Assembly (NCBI RefSeq): GCF_008017455.1
Contig: NZ_VRTY01000053.1
Span: 1 to 42,354, forward strand
Source: Pontibacter qinzhouensis
GTDB taxonomy: Bacteria; Bacteroidota; Bacteroidia; Cytophagales; Hymenobacteraceae
Length of the DNA: 42,354 bases
Direction of reading: 5' to 3'
The notes under the pieces are model-generated. The model ran no database searches. It was not told the origin of the DNA and saw nothing but the letters and a program-made list of their open reading frames with translations. This document shows, piece by piece, positions 31,218-40,451 of this stretch. Made by a program: the position numbers and the translations under genes. Each line of letters starts with the position of its first letter. Position 1 is the first letter of the stretch.

Positions 31218-33659
31218 TCAGAATCCTTCTTCCATGTCGCCGGCGTCGTCGTTATTTTCCTGTTTGTCGCGGTTGCGCTGGTTGCCTTCGCGATTTATGC
31301 GGTAGGTAAAACCCACGTACACCATCTGCGTTAGGCGCTTGTTGCGGTTTATCATCTCGAAATCGGGGCCAAAGCTCAGGAAGTTAAACTCGCGGGTGTT
31401 AAAAATATCGGTTACGCGCAACGAAACGGTTCCCTGCTTTTTCAGCACATCTTTCTTTATGCCCAGGTCTACACCATACATTTGTTCCATGCGTCCTTGT
31501 ATGGTCACCATAGGGGCCCGGTACTGGCCCGATACCTGTATGGCCATGTCTTTCCAGACAGTCATGGTGGAGTTAAGTTTGGTGTTCCAGCTGAACTGGT
31601 TATTGCTCAGCTCTGTATCGCCGCGGCTGTCGTTTAGCTCGGTGCGGAAACCGGAAATGCTGCCGTTTAAGCGCCACCAGTTCGAGAAGGAGTGTGTAGC
31701 TACTACCTCTGCGCCATAGTTGGAGCCGGTGCTCAGGTTAATAAAAGACGTAGTGGTAACACCGGTTTCAGAGTTGAACTCCCGGAAACGTTGCACCTGA
31801 TTGGTGGTGCGGCGGTAAAACAGAGAGGTGTTGAGCGAGGAGTTCTCCCAGTAGCGGAGGTGCCCCAGCTCCAGCGAATTAATAAACTCGGGGTTGAGCC
31901 TGGGGTTACCGAAACGGATGTTGAGCGGATCGGTGTAATCGATGAAAGGATTCAGGCTACGGCTGCGTGGCCTGTTAATGCGGCGGCTGTAGCTAAACTG
32001 CACTTTGTTGTCCTGGTTAATGTCGTGGGTAACAAAAATACTCGGAAACAGGCTGAAGTAATTGTTCCGGTACACCTCCTGCTGCGTGCGCTGATCGGAG
32101 GTGGTCAGGGTTTGCTCGGCGCGTAGCCCTACCTGGTAGCTAAAGCTGTTCCATTTGCTGCTGAAGTTGCTGTATAAGGCATGCACCTGTTCATCAAAAA
32201 CAAAATGGTTGCTGCGCAGGTTGTCGCTTGCCCATTGCCCAAAAGTATTATCGAAGTTAAAAAAGGTGTTGTCGGTGTCCATGCGCTGAATGGAGGTGCG
32301 GTAGCCTGCCTCCAGCTTCGTTTCGTCTGAAATTGGGTGCACGTAGTCTGATTGCAGCACAATGCGCCTGAACATATTATCGGCTGCAGTGCGCTGCAAC
32401 AGCGGAGGGCGGTCTGCTATCTCATATTGCTCCTCGAAATTGCTGAATTCATCTTCCAGGTGGTTGGTGTAAATAAAATCGGCTGTCAGTTCTTGTCCTT
32501 GGCGCTCAAATGTCTGGCGGTAACCGAGCACATAATCCATAGAAAAGTCTTCTTCCCGGTCGGCTGTGGTGCGGGTCTGGGCTGAGTCCTGGGCCATGTT
32601 TTCGCCCAGAAAGCGATACAAAATGTGGTTAGAGCCACGCTCTTTGCTGGTGCGGAGCAGGGTGGAGGCAGAGAGGGTGCGTTTCGGCGTGAGGTAATAA
32701 TCAACTCCTAACCTGATGTTATGCGAAACGTCGAGGTTGGTTCTGGCCTGCTCCTGGTCCAGGAAACTCAAACGATCGGGGTTCGTGCTATTGGGGAAAT
32801 AGGTGGTCCGGAAGCTGGAGCTGTTGCCGGGCCTGTTATGCTGCCTGAAATCGTAGCCTCCGTTAAGCGAGAGCTTGTTGTGGCGGTAGTTCAGGTTAAG
32901 CGAGGTATTGTAGTTGTCGTAGGTGCCGGCGTTCAGCGATACAACTCCGTTCATGCCGGAGGTTTTGTCCTTCTTCAGAATCAGGTTTATGATGCCGCCC
33001 GTGCCTTCGGGGTCGTACTTAGAAGATGGGTTGGTTATGATCTCAACACGTTCTATCATGTTGGCCGGAATCTGGTCGAGGCTGAGGTTGGCAAGGGCGG
33101 TGCGCTTGCCATCTACCAGCACAGTTACATTGCTGCTGCCGCGCATGCTCACATTACCGTCTATGTCTACCTCAACAGAAGGGGCGTTTTGCAGAGCCTC
33201 TGCCACAGACCCGTTTTCGGCGGCAATATCCTGGCTGATGTTCACTACCTTTTTATCGAGCTCGAACTGCACCAGCTCCCGCTGCGATACTACTTCTACT
33301 GCTTTTAGAGTCGTAGCTCTGGGGTTTAAGCTGATGGTGCCTGCCGCTGCATTGGGGTTGCTCTCCGAAACAGAAACACTTGAAAACCGGGTAGGGTAGC
33401 CCACTACTGTTATGCGCATGATAAATCGCCCCATCGGCACGCGCTCTATCCTGAAAAGACCGTCGAAGTCGGTATTAGCGCCGGTAACGAGGCTGGAGTC
33501 TGCAGGCGTTAGCAGTACAACGCTGGCCATACCCACAGGTTCTTTTGTATTGCTGTCTATTACCGTTCCGGATACGCTACCGGTCTGAGACTGTGCCAAC
33601 GAGGTAGTGGCTATGCTGGTGAGGAGGCAGAAGGAGATAAAAGTATAAATCAGTTTCAT
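31218..33659 (-). CDS. TonB-dependent receptor, solo type
   Basis: The 813-residue protein has a signal peptide (ISFCLLTSIATTSLAQ), a carboxypeptidase-regulatory-like domain (GSVSGTVIDSNTKEPVGMASVVLLTPADS, GLFRIERVPMGRFIMRITVVGY) and a plug domain (AEALQNAPSVEVDIDGNVSMRGSSNVTVLVDGKR, IERVEIITNPSSKYDPEGTGGIINLILKK). A long beta barrel follows, of the outer-membrane beta-barrel 3 type common in Bacteroidota. The last barrel strand is VYVGFTYRINREGNQRNRDKQENNDDAGDMEEGF, so a charged 20-residue tail follows the final aromatic strand. There is no SusD partner next to it and the ligand is unknown. Confidence 0.92.
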   Translation of the reverse strand: MKLIYTFISFCLLTSIATTSLAQSQTGSVSGTVIDSNTKEPVGMASVVLLTPADSSLVTGANTDFDGLFRIERVPMGRFIMRITVVGYPTRFSSVSVSESNPNAAAGTISLNPRATTLKAVEVVSQRELVQFELDKKVVNISQDIAAENGSVAEALQNAPSVEVDIDGNVSMRGSSNVTVLVDGKRTALANLSLDQIPANMIERVEIITNPSSKYDPEGTGGIINLILKKDKTSGMNGVVSLNAGTYDNYNTSLNLNYRHNKLSLNGGYDFRQHNRPGNSSSFRTTYFPNSTNPDRLSFLDQEQARTNLDVSHNIRLGVDYYLTPKRTLSASTLLRTSKERGSNHILYRFLGENMAQDSAQTRTTADREEDFSMDYVLGYRQTFERQGQELTADFIYTNHLEDEFSNFEEQYEIADRPPLLQRTAADNMFRRIVLQSDYVHPISDETKLEAGYRTSIQRMDTDNTFFNFDNTFGQWASDNLRSNHFVFDEQVHALYSNFSSKWNSFSYQVGLRAEQTLTTSDQRTQQEVYRNNYFSLFPSIFVTHDINQDNKVQFSYSRRINRPRSRSLNPFIDYTDPLNIRFGNPRLNPEFINSLELGHLRYWENSSLNTSLFYRRTTNQVQRFREFNSETGVTTTSFINLSTGSNYGAEVVATHSFSNWWRLNGSISGFRTELNDSRGDTELSNNQFSWNTKLNSTMTVWKDMAIQVSGQYRAPMVTIQGRMEQMYGVDLGIKKDVLKKQGTVSLRVTDIFNTREFNFLSFGPDFEMINRNKRLTQMVYVGFTYRINREGNQRNRDKQENNDDAGDMEEGF

Positions 33660-34028
33660 AGTTTCTTGTATAAAATAGCTCCAGGAAGAGCTGTGGGTTT
33701 AACAGGTTACGCATCGCGACAGTTGTAATCGGATCCGCAAGTTCGGTCCGGAATCGGGTTAGACAATATCTTAAACCGTACTTTTAATCCGTAGCCGCTA
33801 GGAGTAAGACCGATAAGTCCTCCTTAGGTTTAACGCAAGTGTCTGGGGTTTGTGCTATTTTTGGGTAATCGGCTTAATAGTACTCGTTAAATGGCGGAAG
33901 TGCTTAGTAACAGGAGTAAATTATAAAGTGTAAGAGAAGGGATTGGAAGAGTTGGTGAGGCAGATAGTAGCAGAAGAGAAGGTGCTGTTTTATTTTAATT
34001 ACAGATGTTATGCACATTTATCAGGAAG

Positions 34029-34140
34029 TCTCCTTTAAGTTGGTTCTAATACTTTTTGCAATAGTTTTCTTAGGTGCCCTTATGCCGATATGTTTTATAG
34101 TTTAGGTCTTAGCGCTCAAGGCGGCGATGGCCAAAGACTG
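34029..34140 (+). repeat. diverged repeat family 2, second copy
   Basis: It shares an ordered set of blocks with 17781-17873: GGTTCTAATAC, AGTTTT, GGTGCCCT, TGTTTTAT, GTCTTAGCGCTCA. It continues with GGCGGCGATGGCCAAAGAC, a sequence that appears inverted at about 17885-17905 in the other locus. Confidence 0.6.
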
Positions 34141-34331
34141 GTGCAGGTTCATTAGCCAAGGCAGTGGCTGGAGGCACTATGCTTGATACAGCGGTAAAAG
34201 GAAAAGAGGCTGGTAATTTGTTTTTCTTAGGTGTACAGTTTGATGTTACAGAAATTGAAGTTGCAGTTGGTGTAACTCAGAAAACTAACTTGGCAGAATG
34301 CTTACTGTTTGCAAAGAATCAGGCAGAACAA

Positions 34332-34388
34332 ACCCTTGGATAGATTTTGTTGAAAATCCTTCGGAAGGGTGTTTTCATTAGAATAATT
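34332..34388 (-). repeat. dispersed 58-bp intergenic element, copy m
   Basis: Minus-strand reading: AATTATTCTAATGAAAA, CACCCTTCCGAAGG, a variable centre, then CCAAGGGT, with 51 bases between landmarks. It lies 43 bases from the 3' end of the methyltransferase gene. Confidence 0.88.
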
Positions 34389-34431
34389 GCAGGTTAGCAG
34401 TTCACGCATCAGGTTCTACCCTCCTCTGCAC

Positions 34432-34962
34432 TTACCGAATAACTTTACTCAGAAAATCCCACACAACCACGCCTGTTGCTACTGAAATGTTAAGGGAGTG
34501 CTTGGTGCCGAACTGCGGTATCTCCAGCACCACATCGGAGAGGCTGACCACTTCCTGTTCCACGCCAAATACTTCGTTGCCCAGCACAAAGGCATATTGC
34601 TGCTCCGGCTCTGGCACAAACTCGTGCAGCATGATGCTGTTCTCGGCCTGCTCCACCGATACAATGTTGTAGCCCTGCGCCTGCAGTTGCTTTACCAAAT
34701 CCAGGGTGCCGGGCACATGCTCCCACTGTACCGATTCCGTAGCTCCCAAAGCCGTTTTTTCGATGTCGCGGTGCGGTGGAGTGCCCGTAATGCCGCAGAG
34801 GTAAATCTTCTCCACCATAAAGGCATCGGCTGTTCTGAACACCGAACCTACATTGTTCAAACTCCGCACATTGTCCAGGATCAGGGTGAGCGGCAGTTTT
34901 TTCTTGTTCTTGAAGTCCTCTACCGAGTCGCGGTTGAGTTCATCCATCGAGAGTTTACGCAT
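34432..34962 (-). CDS. SpoU/TrmH family RNA 2'-O-methyltransferase
   Basis: The short SPOUT methyltransferase has about 176 residues from the ATG at 34962; a longer frame opens at 34977. The three family motifs are visible: motif 1 LILDNVRSLNNVGSVFRTADAF, motif 2 YAFVLGNEVFGVEQEV, and motif 3 LEIPQFGTKHSLNISVATGVVVWDF, which forms the trefoil knot that binds S-adenosylmethionine. The Asn and Arg in motif 1 are the usual catalytic positions. There is no extra RNA-binding domain. Members methylate ribose in tRNA or rRNA; the exact site cannot be told here (TrmH, TrmL or RlmB-like). Confidence 0.92.
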   Translation of the reverse strand: MRKLSMDELNRDSVEDFKNKKKLPLTLILDNVRSLNNVGSVFRTADAFMVEKIYLCGITGTPPHRDIEKTALGATESVQWEHVPGTLDLVKQLQAQGYNIVSVEQAENSIMLHEFVPEPEQQYAFVLGNEVFGVEQEVVSLSDVVLEIPQFGTKHSLNISVATGVVVWDFLSKVIR

Positions 34963-34977
34963 TTTTATTCGGTACAA

Positions 34978-35335
34978 ATTTTAGAAGACACAAGCATCGA
35001 AGTGTAAAAGACACAAGGCTTCTTCTGTTTTAACAATGCTGCTGCTGTCATCGGAGCAACGTTAGGTGCAAAGGTCAGGGGAACAGCGGAGAAATCATAA
35101 TACTGGAAGAAAGAGATAGTTAAAACAGGTCTGCTACAAGTAACCTATCGGGCATTTTTTTGCTGCTGATGCCCGGTTGTTGTGATTTATAGGAATAAAG
35201 GCAATATAGTGCTGTTCCAACTTAGTTCTTAGAATCGAAAGCTCAGAAAATGTGCTTTCTCTACCTCATTTTTAATTTTGAATTTCTAATTTTTAATTTG
35301 GAAGAGCAACATAGGTACAGATAGCATCAACAGCC
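34978..35335. other. divergent intergenic region, nothing recognised
   Basis: About 360 bases between the methyltransferase gene (minus) and the permease gene (plus). No repeat, hairpin or gene is evident. The promoters of both genes should lie here. Confidence 0.4.
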
Positions 35336-36565
35336 ATGGTAAAAAAGTTTCTGCAATCTTTCCTGCTTGCGTTCCGGAACATGCGTGGCCGGCTGCTTCA
35401 TACGCTGCTCTCTGTGCTAGGCATTGTTATTGGCGTGGCAGCGTTGGTGGCAGTGCTGGCTCTGATTGATGGCATGCAGCAGTACGCACAGGAGCAGATA
35501 ACCAGAACTACTTCCTTAAAAGCCGTTTTTATCCGCACCAATTTAAACAAGCAGGTAAACAATGTATGGTTGAAGAAGGAGACATACGCCTACCTTACCT
35601 ATCCGGATCTGGAAGCGCTTACCGCATCTCTTAAAATACCTGCCAACTTATACATCCAATACCACCGGCCCAGCGAGGTGCAGGTAGTGGAGAAAGGCAA
35701 AACAATGGGCGCCTCTGTGGTGGGCAGGGGAGCTGCTGTTTATGGCGATATAACCTTAGCACACGGCAAACTCTTTACAGAAGCTGATGTAAAAAGCGGG
35801 GCAAACGTGGCGTATGTAAATTACTTATTTGCCAGCCTGGTGATGGGCAAAGATTCGGTGCAGCACCTGCTTGGGAAGATAATTGCCTTCAAAGACAGGC
35901 AGTTGCAGGTAACAGGCATCATGGCGCAGGATGAGACCATTAAAACACCTGCCATACACGTGCCCATTACGCTCTTCTCTGGGGCAGAGCTGCGGGAAGA
36001 GCCACCACAGGCTATTCTGGAGGCACACGATGTGGAGCAGGTGCCCGCTCTGAAAAAGGAAGTGGAAACCTGGCTGAAAACGCACTACAAAACCGGCTCG
36101 GAAGATTTTAGTGTAGGCACCAACGAGATGCGGGTAGCGCAGGTAACCAAAGGCATTATGCTGTTCCGGGTGGTGATGGGGCTGATCGTGGGATTGTCGG
36201 TGTTGGTGGGTGGTATAGGTGTGATGAATGTGCTGCTGATCTCGGTAAACGAGCGAACCGTGGAGATAGGAGTGCGCAAGGCCATGGGAGCAAAACGAGT
36301 CGATATTCTGCTGCAGTTCCTGGCAGAGTCTGTGGCCGTATCGGTTTTCGGAAGTGTGCTGGGCGTAATGTTGGGGGTAGTGGGAACTATGGGAGCAGTG
36401 CCTATTATCAAAGCCCTTACAGATGCTCCTTTTCAGGCGGCCTATACCTGGGCTACCTTCCTGACTATCGCCATTATTGCTGTGCTGATCGGGGTGGTTT
36501 TCGGGACTTATCCGGCTATGCGTGCCGCCCGCCTCGATCCGGTGGAGGCAATACGCAGGGAGTGA
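35336..36565 (+). CDS. MacB-like ABC permease (no adjacent ATPase)
   Basis: The 409-residue protein has the four-helix MacB/FtsX plan: an N-terminal helix (LLSVLGIVIGVAALVAVLALIDGM, about 25-48), a periplasmic domain (about 49-270) and three C-terminal helices. The family motif VLLISVNERTVEIGVRKAMGAKRVDILLQFLAESV follows the second helix. The C terminus, GTYPAMRAARLDPVEAIRRE, is the typical last block. Such permeases need an ATPase partner to move their cargo, but none is next to this gene. The first residues MVKKFLQSFLLAFRNMRGRLLHTLLS are typical. The cargo is unknown. The next downstream gene is mutS, 590 bases away and probably separate. Confidence 0.92.
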   Translation: MVKKFLQSFLLAFRNMRGRLLHTLLSVLGIVIGVAALVAVLALIDGMQQYAQEQITRTTSLKAVFIRTNLNKQVNNVWLKKETYAYLTYPDLEALTASLKIPANLYIQYHRPSEVQVVEKGKTMGASVVGRGAAVYGDITLAHGKLFTEADVKSGANVAYVNYLFASLVMGKDSVQHLLGKIIAFKDRQLQVTGIMAQDETIKTPAIHVPITLFSGAELREEPPQAILEAHDVEQVPALKKEVETWLKTHYKTGSEDFSVGTNEMRVAQVTKGIMLFRVVMGLIVGLSVLVGGIGVMNVLLISVNERTVEIGVRKAMGAKRVDILLQFLAESVAVSVFGSVLGVMLGVVGTMGAVPIIKALTDAPFQAAYTWATFLTIAIIAVLIGVVFGTYPAMRAARLDPVEAIRRE

Positions 36566-36838
36566 GGAAAGTTAGAAAGTTAAAAAGGTAAAGGGCATAC
36601 GCTGAATTGGGGCTTCAGATAGAGGGTCTTCTGCTAAAAATGAAAATTGGAAGTTTCTGATTGCTGTCGGTGTGTGGCGCTGGTGCTTCTTTGCCTGTAA
36701 CATGCATCAACGCTTTTGCGGCAATTTCCTTAAGATCATGTTGTAATTCATACCTAACTATAGTCAGATTCACAGGCCTGTTGCATTCGTTTAAATCTAA
36801 TCCTGCTAAGTAACATTCAAAGAAGTTTTGCCGGATGG

Positions 36839-36896
36839 ACCCTTGGGTAAATTCGGATGCAAAACCTTCTGAAGGCTGTTTTCATTCGAATAATTT
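36839..36896 (-). repeat. dispersed 58-bp intergenic element, copy n
   Basis: Minus-strand reading: AATTATTCGAATGAAAA, CAGCCTTCAGAAGG, a variable centre, then CCCAAGGGT, with 51 bases between landmarks. Confidence 0.88.
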
Positions 36897-36983
36897 GGAA
36901 GCCAGCGCTGCAACAGGTTATTTTATCTGACATAACTTTCTTGGATGTACTTAGCAATGCCTCAAGCTTACCTAATCGTGTTT

Positions 36984-37041
36984 GCCCCTTGGCTGATATT
37001 GCCCAATTTTTCTTCCGAAGGCCATTTTCATTCGAATAATT
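36984..37041 (-). repeat. dispersed 58-bp intergenic element, copy o
   Basis: Minus-strand reading: AATTATTCGAATGAAAA, TGGCCTTCGGAAG, a variable centre, then GCCAAGGGG, with 51 bases between landmarks. It is 88 bases downstream of copy n and in the same orientation. Confidence 0.87.
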
Positions 37042-37087
37042 TCCTATAAAATCCCGTTGTTTCATTCCGATGCTCTTATGAGCCTGT

Positions 37088-37095
37088 TATCTTTG
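37088..37095 (+). promoter_or_regulatory. possible -7 promoter box of mutS
   Basis: TATCTTTG matches TAnnTTTG, 59 bases before the mutS start codon. The nearest TTG upstream is 28 bases away instead of 19, so the match is partial. Confidence 0.4.
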
Positions 37096-37154
37096 TAAGC
37101 TAAGCTGTGCAAGAGCAGCCAGGAATCATCAATTAACAACCAACAACCAGTAGC

Positions 37155-39788
37155 ATGAAAGGTGGAGACAACAGTACCGTAACCCCGCTGATGAAGCAGT
37201 ACAACGCCATTAAGGTGAAGCATCCGGGGGCGCTGCTGCTTTTCAGGGTAGGTGATTTTTACGAAACCTTTGGCGAAGATGCCATCAAGGCCAGCAAGAT
37301 TCTCGATATCGTGCTGACTAAGCGCGGCAACGGCTCTGCCTCCGAAACGGCGCTTGCCGGTTTTCCGCACCACTCCCTCGACACATACCTGCCCAAGCTG
37401 GTGCGGGCTGGGGAGCGGGTAGCCATCTGCGACCAGCTGGAAGACCCGAAATCTGTGAAAGGCATCGTGAAGCGGGGGGTGACGGAGCTGGTAACGCCCG
37501 GTGTGTCGTTCAACGACCAGGTGCTGGAGCGGCGCAGCAACAACTACCTGGCTGCCATCCATTTCGGCAAAAACGAAACCGGCATTTCCTTCCTCGATAT
37601 TTCTACGGGCGAGTACATGACCGCCCAAGGCGACAAAAGCTACATCGGGAAACTGCTGCAGAGTTTTTCTCCGGCCGAAGTGCTGTTCTGCAAGCGCGAG
37701 AAAGAGACTTTTTTTGAAAACTACGGCCCCGACTTCCGCTACTATGCGCTGGAGGAGTGGGTGTTCAGCCACGACTTTGCCTACGAGTCGCTTACCCGCC
37801 ACTTCGGTACCACCTCGCTCAAAGGCTTCGGGGTGGAAGGTATGTCGGCAGCTATCATCTCAGCAGGTGCTATTCTGCATTACCTTTCCGAAACGCACCA
37901 CAAGGAAGTCAGCCACATTGCTACGCTTTCGCGGCTGGAAGAAGATAAATACGTGTGGCTCGACCGGTTTACCGTGCGCAACCTGGAGCTGATTTTTACG
38001 CAGCATCAGGAGGGAGTACCGCTCATTCAGGTACTCGACCAGACGGTAACGCCAATGGGTGCAAGGCTGATGAAGAAGTGGGTGGTGCTGCCGCTAAAAG
38101 ATGTGGCCCAGATAAAACGCCGCCTCAACACCGTGGAGGCGCTGACGCAGCACAGCGAACTGCTGGACGAACTCACGCAGCACCTGAAGCAGATAAATGA
38201 CCTGGAGCGCCTGATTTCGAAAGTGGCCGTGCGCCGTGTAAACCCACGGGAGCTGATGCAACTGGTAAAAGCCCTCGATGCCATAGAGCCGATACAGCAA
38301 AGTCTGGCTATAAGCGATATTCCGGCCCTGCAGAAGCTGGCGGCACAACTGGCTCCCTGCGACGGGCTGCGGCAGGAGATCAAGAAAATACTGCGTCCTG
38401 ACGCGCCAATGCTCACCAACCAGGGCAACATGATAAACCAAGGGGTACACGAGGAACTGGACGAGCTGCGCGCCATCGCCTTCTCAGGCAAAGATTACCT
38501 GGCGCAACTGCAGCAACGCGAAATGAAGAATACCGGCATCAGCTCACTTAAAATTGCTTACAACAAAGTATTCGGTTATTACCTTGAAGTAACGCACGCG
38601 CACAAAGACAAAGTGCCTGCCTCCTGGATCCGGAAACAAACGCTGGTGAATGCGGAGCGCTACATTACCGAGGAGCTGAAGACCTACGAGGAGAAGATTC
38701 TGAACGCGGAGGAGCGCATCTATACCATTGAGTTCAGTCTTTTTAATGAACTGGTGCTCTACGCTGTAGATTTTGTGGCGCAGGTGCAGCAGAATGCCCG
38801 TGTGGTCGGCATCATCGACTGCCTCAGCTCTTTTGCCAGCATCGCATTAACAAATAACTACGTGAAGCCGGAGGTGAGCGACGCACACGTGCTCGACATC
38901 AAAAAGGGGCGGCATCCGGTTATAGAGAAGCAGCTGCCACTGGGCGAGAGCTACGTGCCTAACGATATCTTCTTAGACAACGAAGAGCAGCAGATCATCA
39001 TTATTACCGGCCCCAACATGGCGGGTAAAAGCGCCTTGCTGCGCCAGACGGCCCTGATCGTGCTGATGGCCCAGATCGGTTCTTTCGTGCCGGCAGAGGC
39101 AGCATCAGTAGGCATTATCGACAAGATCTTTACACGGGTGGGTGCTTCCGATAACCTCTCTAAAGGCGAGTCTACGTTTATGGTGGAGATGACCGAAACG
39201 GCCAGCATCCTGAATAACCTCTCGGACCGCAGCCTGGTGCTGATGGACGAGATTGGTCGTGGCACCAGCACCTACGACGGTATTTCCATTGCCTGGGCCA
39301 TTGTAGAGCACCTGCACAACCACCCCAAATGCAAAGGTAAAACTTTGTTTGCCACGCACTACCACGAGCTCAACCAGCTGGCCGAAGACCTGCCGCGCGT
39401 GAAGAACTACAATGTGTCGGTGAAGGAGGCGAATGGCAAGATTCTGTTTATGCGCAAGCTCGTGGAAGGCGGCAGCGAGCACAGCTTTGGCATACACGTA
39501 GCGCAAATGGCAGGCATGCCCAACAGCGTGGTGCTGCGGGCCAACGAAATTATGCACCACCTGGAGCAGGACAAGATCTCGCACCCGGAACAGCAACCCG
39601 ACATGCAGGCGCTCCCAAAGAGCAGCTACCAGCTCAGCATGTTCGAAGCCCAGGACCCGCAGCTGCAGCGCCTGAAGGAAACAGTGGAGCAACTCGACAT
39701 TAACACCATAACCCCGGTAGAGGCGCTCCTGAAGCTGAATGAGCTAAAGCTGCTGCTGGCAAAACCAAAACGTGATAAAGTGCGGTAA
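37155..39788 (+). CDS. mutS: DNA mismatch repair protein MutS
   Basis: The 877-residue protein is a full-length MutS. The N-terminal mismatch-binding domain has the FxE motif in VGDFYETFGEDA (about residues 34-45). The connector, lever and clamp regions follow. The C-terminal ATPase domain holds Walker A GPNMAGKSALLRQ (near 619), the FTRVGASDNLSKGESTFMVEM block, Walker B LVLMDEIGRGTSTYDG (near 694) and the LFATHYHEL motif. The C-terminal end is TPVEALLKLNELKLLL, typical of the MutS tetramerisation/helix-turn-helix end. It recognises mismatches and recruits MutL after replication. The stop codon is followed after 3 bases by the CCCTTG end of copy p of the dispersed element. Confidence 0.97.
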   Translation: MKGGDNSTVTPLMKQYNAIKVKHPGALLLFRVGDFYETFGEDAIKASKILDIVLTKRGNGSASETALAGFPHHSLDTYLPKLVRAGERVAICDQLEDPKSVKGIVKRGVTELVTPGVSFNDQVLERRSNNYLAAIHFGKNETGISFLDISTGEYMTAQGDKSYIGKLLQSFSPAEVLFCKREKETFFENYGPDFRYYALEEWVFSHDFAYESLTRHFGTTSLKGFGVEGMSAAIISAGAILHYLSETHHKEVSHIATLSRLEEDKYVWLDRFTVRNLELIFTQHQEGVPLIQVLDQTVTPMGARLMKKWVVLPLKDVAQIKRRLNTVEALTQHSELLDELTQHLKQINDLERLISKVAVRRVNPRELMQLVKALDAIEPIQQSLAISDIPALQKLAAQLAPCDGLRQEIKKILRPDAPMLTNQGNMINQGVHEELDELRAIAFSGKDYLAQLQQREMKNTGISSLKIAYNKVFGYYLEVTHAHKDKVPASWIRKQTLVNAERYITEELKTYEEKILNAEERIYTIEFSLFNELVLYAVDFVAQVQQNARVVGIIDCLSSFASIALTNNYVKPEVSDAHVLDIKKGRHPVIEKQLPLGESYVPNDIFLDNEEQQIIIITGPNMAGKSALLRQTALIVLMAQIGSFVPAEAASVGIIDKIFTRVGASDNLSKGESTFMVEMTETASILNNLSDRSLVLMDEIGRGTSTYDGISIAWAIVEHLHNHPKCKGKTLFATHYHELNQLAEDLPRVKNYNVSVKEANGKILFMRKLVEGGSEHSFGIHVAQMAGMPNSVVLRANEIMHHLEQDKISHPEQQPDMQALPKSSYQLSMFEAQDPQLQRLKETVEQLDINTITPVEALLKLNELKLLLAKPKRDKVR

Positions 39789-39791
39789 GGA

Positions 39792-39849
39792 ACCCTTGAC
39801 CTTTTAGCAGCGAAAAAGCTTCGGAAGGCGGTTTTCATCTGAATAATTG
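39792..39849 (-). repeat. dispersed 58-bp intergenic element, copy p
   Basis: Minus-strand reading: AATTATTCAGATGAAAA, CCGCCTTCCGAAGC, a variable centre, then GTCAAGGGT, with 51 bases between landmarks. Its CAAGGGT end lies 4 bases after the mutS stop codon. Confidence 0.86.
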
Positions 39850-40137
39850 GTTGGTGATCGTTAATGGTTAAATTGTTGAATTGTTAAATTGTTGATTTAG
39901 GTAGTTGAGGATGGGGTCATTTTGAATGAGAGGGTGAGTGAATGATTTATAATACTCATTTCCTGATTTGTCATTATTGCCATAATTCGACTGCTTGCAG
40001 GCTGTTTCCGGATACTTTTTTCAACTTAGTTCCTTTTTTAGTCACTTAGGTTAAGTGAAATTCGGAGAATCTGAAAATTTTTCTTCCTGAAAATCAGTTG
40101 GAAACGAAAAAGTAGCAGAATTTTTTTACACAGACTC

Positions 40138-40167
40138 TTGACAAGTAAGAAATTGTCTATATCTTTG
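40138..40167 (+). promoter_or_regulatory. Bacteroidota-type promoter of the tRNA operon
   Basis: TTG (40138-40140), 19 bases, then TATCTTTG (40160-40167): an exact match to the TTG ... TAnnTTTG consensus. The tRNA-Gly gene starts about 40 bases downstream. Confidence 0.85.
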
Positions 40168-40207
40168 CATCACTAAATCACTACAACGGTTTAGGAAATG
40201 ACTAAAA

Positions 40208-40280
40208 GCGGGAGTAGCTCAGTTGGTAGAGCGCGACCTTGCCAAGGTCGAGGTCGCGAGTTCGAACCTCGTCTCCCGCT
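40208..40280 (+). tRNA. tRNA-Gly (GCC)
   Basis: A complete cloverleaf: acceptor GCGGGAG/CTCCCGC, D arm GCTC...GAGC, anticodon arm CGACC-TTGCCAA-GGTCG with anticodon GCC, and T arm GCGAG-TTCGAAC-CTCGT (one G-T pair). The discriminator base is T, as usual for bacterial tRNA-Gly. CCA is not encoded. Confidence 0.97.
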
Positions 40281-40297
40281 CAAATAAAAGGTAAGAT

Positions 40298-40330
40298 AAA
40301 GACGTTGTGCTGAACAACGTCTTTATTTTT
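40298..40330 (+). terminator. hairpin with T-run between the two tRNAs
   Basis: GACGTTGT (40301-40308) and ACAACGTC (40314-40321) pair around GCTGA, extended by AAA/TTT, and are followed by TTTATTTTTT. This looks like an intrinsic terminator after tRNA-Gly; leaky termination or processing could still allow a joint transcript with tRNA-Leu. Confidence 0.8.
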
Positions 40331-40365
40331 TGAAAAAACCACTTCGGACCTTCCTCCGAATGGCT

Positions 40366-40449
40366 GCCGGGATGGTGGAACTGGTAGACACGCAAGACTT
40401 AAAATCTTGTGAGCGCAAGCTCGTGCGGGTTCGATTCCCGCTCCTGGTA
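40366..40449 (+). tRNA. tRNA-Leu (TAA)
   Basis: A class II tRNA: acceptor GCCGGGA/TCCTGGT, D arm GTG...CAC with AACTGGTAGA, anticodon arm CAAGA-CTTAAAA-TCTTG with anticodon TAA, variable arm GAGC-GCAA-GCTC, and T arm GCGGG-TTCGATT-CCCGC. The discriminator is A as required for leucine. CCA is not encoded. It serves as the internal reference for the tRNA-like RNA at 2210-2345. Confidence 0.97.
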
Positions 40450-40451
40450 CA

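Larger units (their letters stand above)
33660..34431. other. 770-base intergenic region with two repeats
   Basis: No gene is supported. The region holds the TonB receptor promoter area, the second copy of repeat family 2 (34029-34140) and copy m of the 58-bp element. Confidence 0.55.
36566..37154. other. intergenic region with two 58-bp elements
   Basis: About 590 bases between the permease and mutS genes. Copies n and o of the dispersed element lie in the same (minus) orientation. A TAnnTTTG box (37088-37095) in front of mutS is the only promoter-like signal. No gene is supported. Confidence 0.5.
39789..40207. other. intergenic region between mutS and the tRNA pair
   Basis: About 420 bases with copy p of the dispersed element at its left end and the tRNA promoter at its right end. 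Between them is AT-rich sequence with short repeats of the type TTAAATTGTTGAATTG. No gene is seen. Confidence 0.5.
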
